In this document: piece by piece, positions 15,155-15,602 of the stretch
How positions within the stretch are numbered: the stretch's first letter is position 1
Layout: every line of letters begins with the position of its first letter
DNA from: Treponema sp. UBA4319
GTDB taxonomy: Bacteria > Spirochaetota > Spirochaetia > Treponematales > Treponemataceae
Direction of reading: 5' to 3'
Assembly (NCBI GenBank): GCA_002393865.1
Contig: DGUD01000028.1
Span: 1-15,602, forward strand
DNA length: 15,602 nt
Made by a program: the position numbers and the translations under genes
Notes under the pieces: generated by a model
Told to the model about the DNA's origin: nothing
Seen by the model: only the letters and a program-made list of their open reading frames with translations
Database searches by the model: none

Positions 15155-15376
15155 ACTACTCATCAGGGAACAGAGGCTCCCAATACTTTCAGAGGCAGCC
15201 CCAAAAATCCCGGACGGACTCCTGAAACTGGTCAAAACACAGCGCAAGAATCGCACATGGGGCGCCCGTCCCGCTGAGACTCTCGCACGAATGCTTCAAA
15301 AGCAAGAGGCTTTTAAAGCATACCCTTTCAGTATATCCGCATTTGCGTAAATACGGAACACCTAAAAAAATAAGAA
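15155..15376 (-). promoter_or_regulatory. Leader and probable promoter of the two-component operon
   Basis: No gene is seen here. On the minus strand a TATACT (15335-15330) is the best -10 hexamer, giving a start near 15323 and a leader of about 160 bases. No -35 of quality lies at the right distance, so an activator is likely needed. A TTGACC further down (near 15230) has no good -10. The phased TTTTCTTA repeats lie about 50 bases upstream of this -10, at roughly -64. Confidence 0.35.
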
Positions 15377-15398
15377 TTTTCTTATCTTTTTCTTAGAA
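15371..15398. promoter_or_regulatory. Candidate operator: TTTTCTTA direct repeat with 11-bp period
   Basis: TTTTCTTA occurs at 15377-15384 and again at 15388-15395, start to start exactly 11 bases, one helical turn. OmpR/PhoB-family dimers bind head-to-tail repeats of this spacing (established knowledge). TAAGAA (15371-15376) is also an inverted copy of the TTCTTA core. The site lies between the minus-strand two-component operon and a plus-strand promoter, so it could control both. Confidence 0.5.
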
Positions 15399-15428
15399 AG
15401 ATTTCATGAATTCCCCGCCGGACTACGG

Positions 15429-15434
15429 TATAGT
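15429..15434 (+). promoter_or_regulatory. Candidate -10 element for the right-edge transcript
   Basis: TATAGT (five of six to consensus) lies 30 bases downstream of the phased TTTTCTTA repeats. The -35 region is poor, which would fit an activated promoter with the operator centred near -53. Transcription would start near 15441 and run into the terminator at 15515-15558. Confidence 0.4.
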
Positions 15435-15440
15435 TAAGAC

Positions 15441-15558
15441 CATAAGGTTGCGTTTGCAGCCCGTATCTAACCTCCTAAAACACGAAGTCCTACTCTTTGA
15501 GGAGTTATTGTGCCACCCTGTCCGAGCTTGTGCCGAGCGCGGGCAGGGTTTTTCTTTT
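15441..15558 (+). ncRNA. Candidate small RNA or structured leader with masked ribosome-binding site
   Basis: A predicted transcript of about 115 bases from the TATAGT promoter to an intrinsic terminator. CTCCTAAA (15472-15479) pairs with TTTGAGGAG (15496-15504) with one bulged G, hiding a strong Shine-Dalgarno (GAGGAG) placed five bases before a GTG at 15510. A second helix, AGGTT (15445-15449) with AACCT (15469-15473), shares two bases with the first, so the two compete. I see no match to SRP RNA, 6S RNA, tmRNA, RNase P RNA or a riboswitch class I know. It could be a stand-alone RNA, or the leader of a gene beyond the window. Confidence 0.4.
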
Positions 15559-15599
15559 ACAGCACCCCGTCCGGACTTGCGCACAGGGCTTCAGCATGA
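15510..15599 (+). CDS. Possible 29-codon leader ORF overlapping the terminator
   Basis: GTG (15510-15512) is preceded by GAGGAG (15499-15504) at ideal spacing, and the frame is open for 29 codons to TGA at 15597-15599. The product would be PCPSLCRARAGFFFYSTP-like, with no recognised motif. The frame runs straight through the terminator hairpin, so ribosomes on it would affect termination. It is very short, so chance is a real alternative. Confidence 0.25.
   Translation: MPPCPSLCRARAGFFFYSTPSGLAHRASA
15515..15558 (+). terminator. Strong intrinsic terminator at the right edge
   Basis: ACCCTGTCCGAGC (15515-15527) pairs with GCGCGGGCAGGGT (15537-15549): 13 positions with one G-T wobble and one mismatch, around a nine-base loop. 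TTTTTCTTTT follows. It works only in the plus direction; the minus strand has no T-tract. Confidence 0.85.
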
Positions 15600-15602
15600 G
15601 AT

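Noticed and set aside
15155..15256. Longer N terminus for the exported Ig-like protein from the ATG at 15256
   Set aside because: It would place 34 residues before a complete signal peptide, and no ribosome-binding site precedes it.
15581..15589. GCACAGGGC, resembling the 5' part of the GEMM-I cyclic di-GMP riboswitch
   Set aside because: Only nine bases match, the following bases do not fit the consensus (no AAACC), and the window ends before the rest could be seen.

Overview
The window looks like a stretch of chromosome from a plant-polysaccharide-degrading, Gram-negative-type bacterium. A gut or rumen Treponema-like spirochaete is my best guess. This is inference from gene content: lipoproteins with spirochaete-tolerant lipoboxes, a GH10/GH120 xylan set, paired AraC-type regulators, a sigma-28-like promoter, a moderately GC-rich base composition and a TTCGACAggCTCAA-type palindromic repeat. 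No rRNA or tRNA is present to fix the taxonomy.

Left part (1-3600). A partial 22-bp tandem repeat precedes a strong promoter that would give a nearly leaderless mRNA for a class I/II aminotransferase. An ABC-type solute-binding lipoprotein overlaps the 3' end of that gene. Next comes a 130-residue protein of unknown function behind a candidate sigma-28 (FliA-type) promoter, closed by a textbook terminator. A 117-bp imperfect palindrome (REP/MITE-like) fills the gap after it.

Xylan part (3636-9589). Two glycosidases without signal peptides are encoded on the minus strand: an intracellular GH10 xylanase followed by a GH120 beta-xylosidase. Diverging from them on the plus strand is a second GH10 xylanase with a lipoprotein signal. 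Its stop codon overlaps the 3' end of a convergent cupin-AraC regulator. The inferred scheme is that the surface lipoprotein cuts xylan, xylo-oligosaccharides are imported by a transporter not seen here, the cytoplasmic GH10 shortens them and GH120 releases xylose. The AraC protein probably controls the locus.

Regulatory part (9823-15602). A YesN-like response regulator (REC plus AraC-type DNA-binding domain), with no sensor kinase next to it, diverges from the AraC gene. Converging on it is a minus-strand run of four genes: a small exported Ig-like protein, an OmpR-family response regulator, a HAMP histidine kinase and a membrane diguanylate cyclase. The first three are joined by overlapping reading frames, and the cyclase follows after 44 bp. 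Upstream of this run lies an 11-bp-phased direct repeat of TTTTCTTA, of the type bound by OmpR-family regulators. Beyond it, on the plus strand, is an apparent promoter, a hairpin that masks a Shine-Dalgarno sequence, a 29-codon ORF and a strong intrinsic terminator. This last item looks like an undescribed small RNA or RNA switch and is the most interesting unexplained element in the window.
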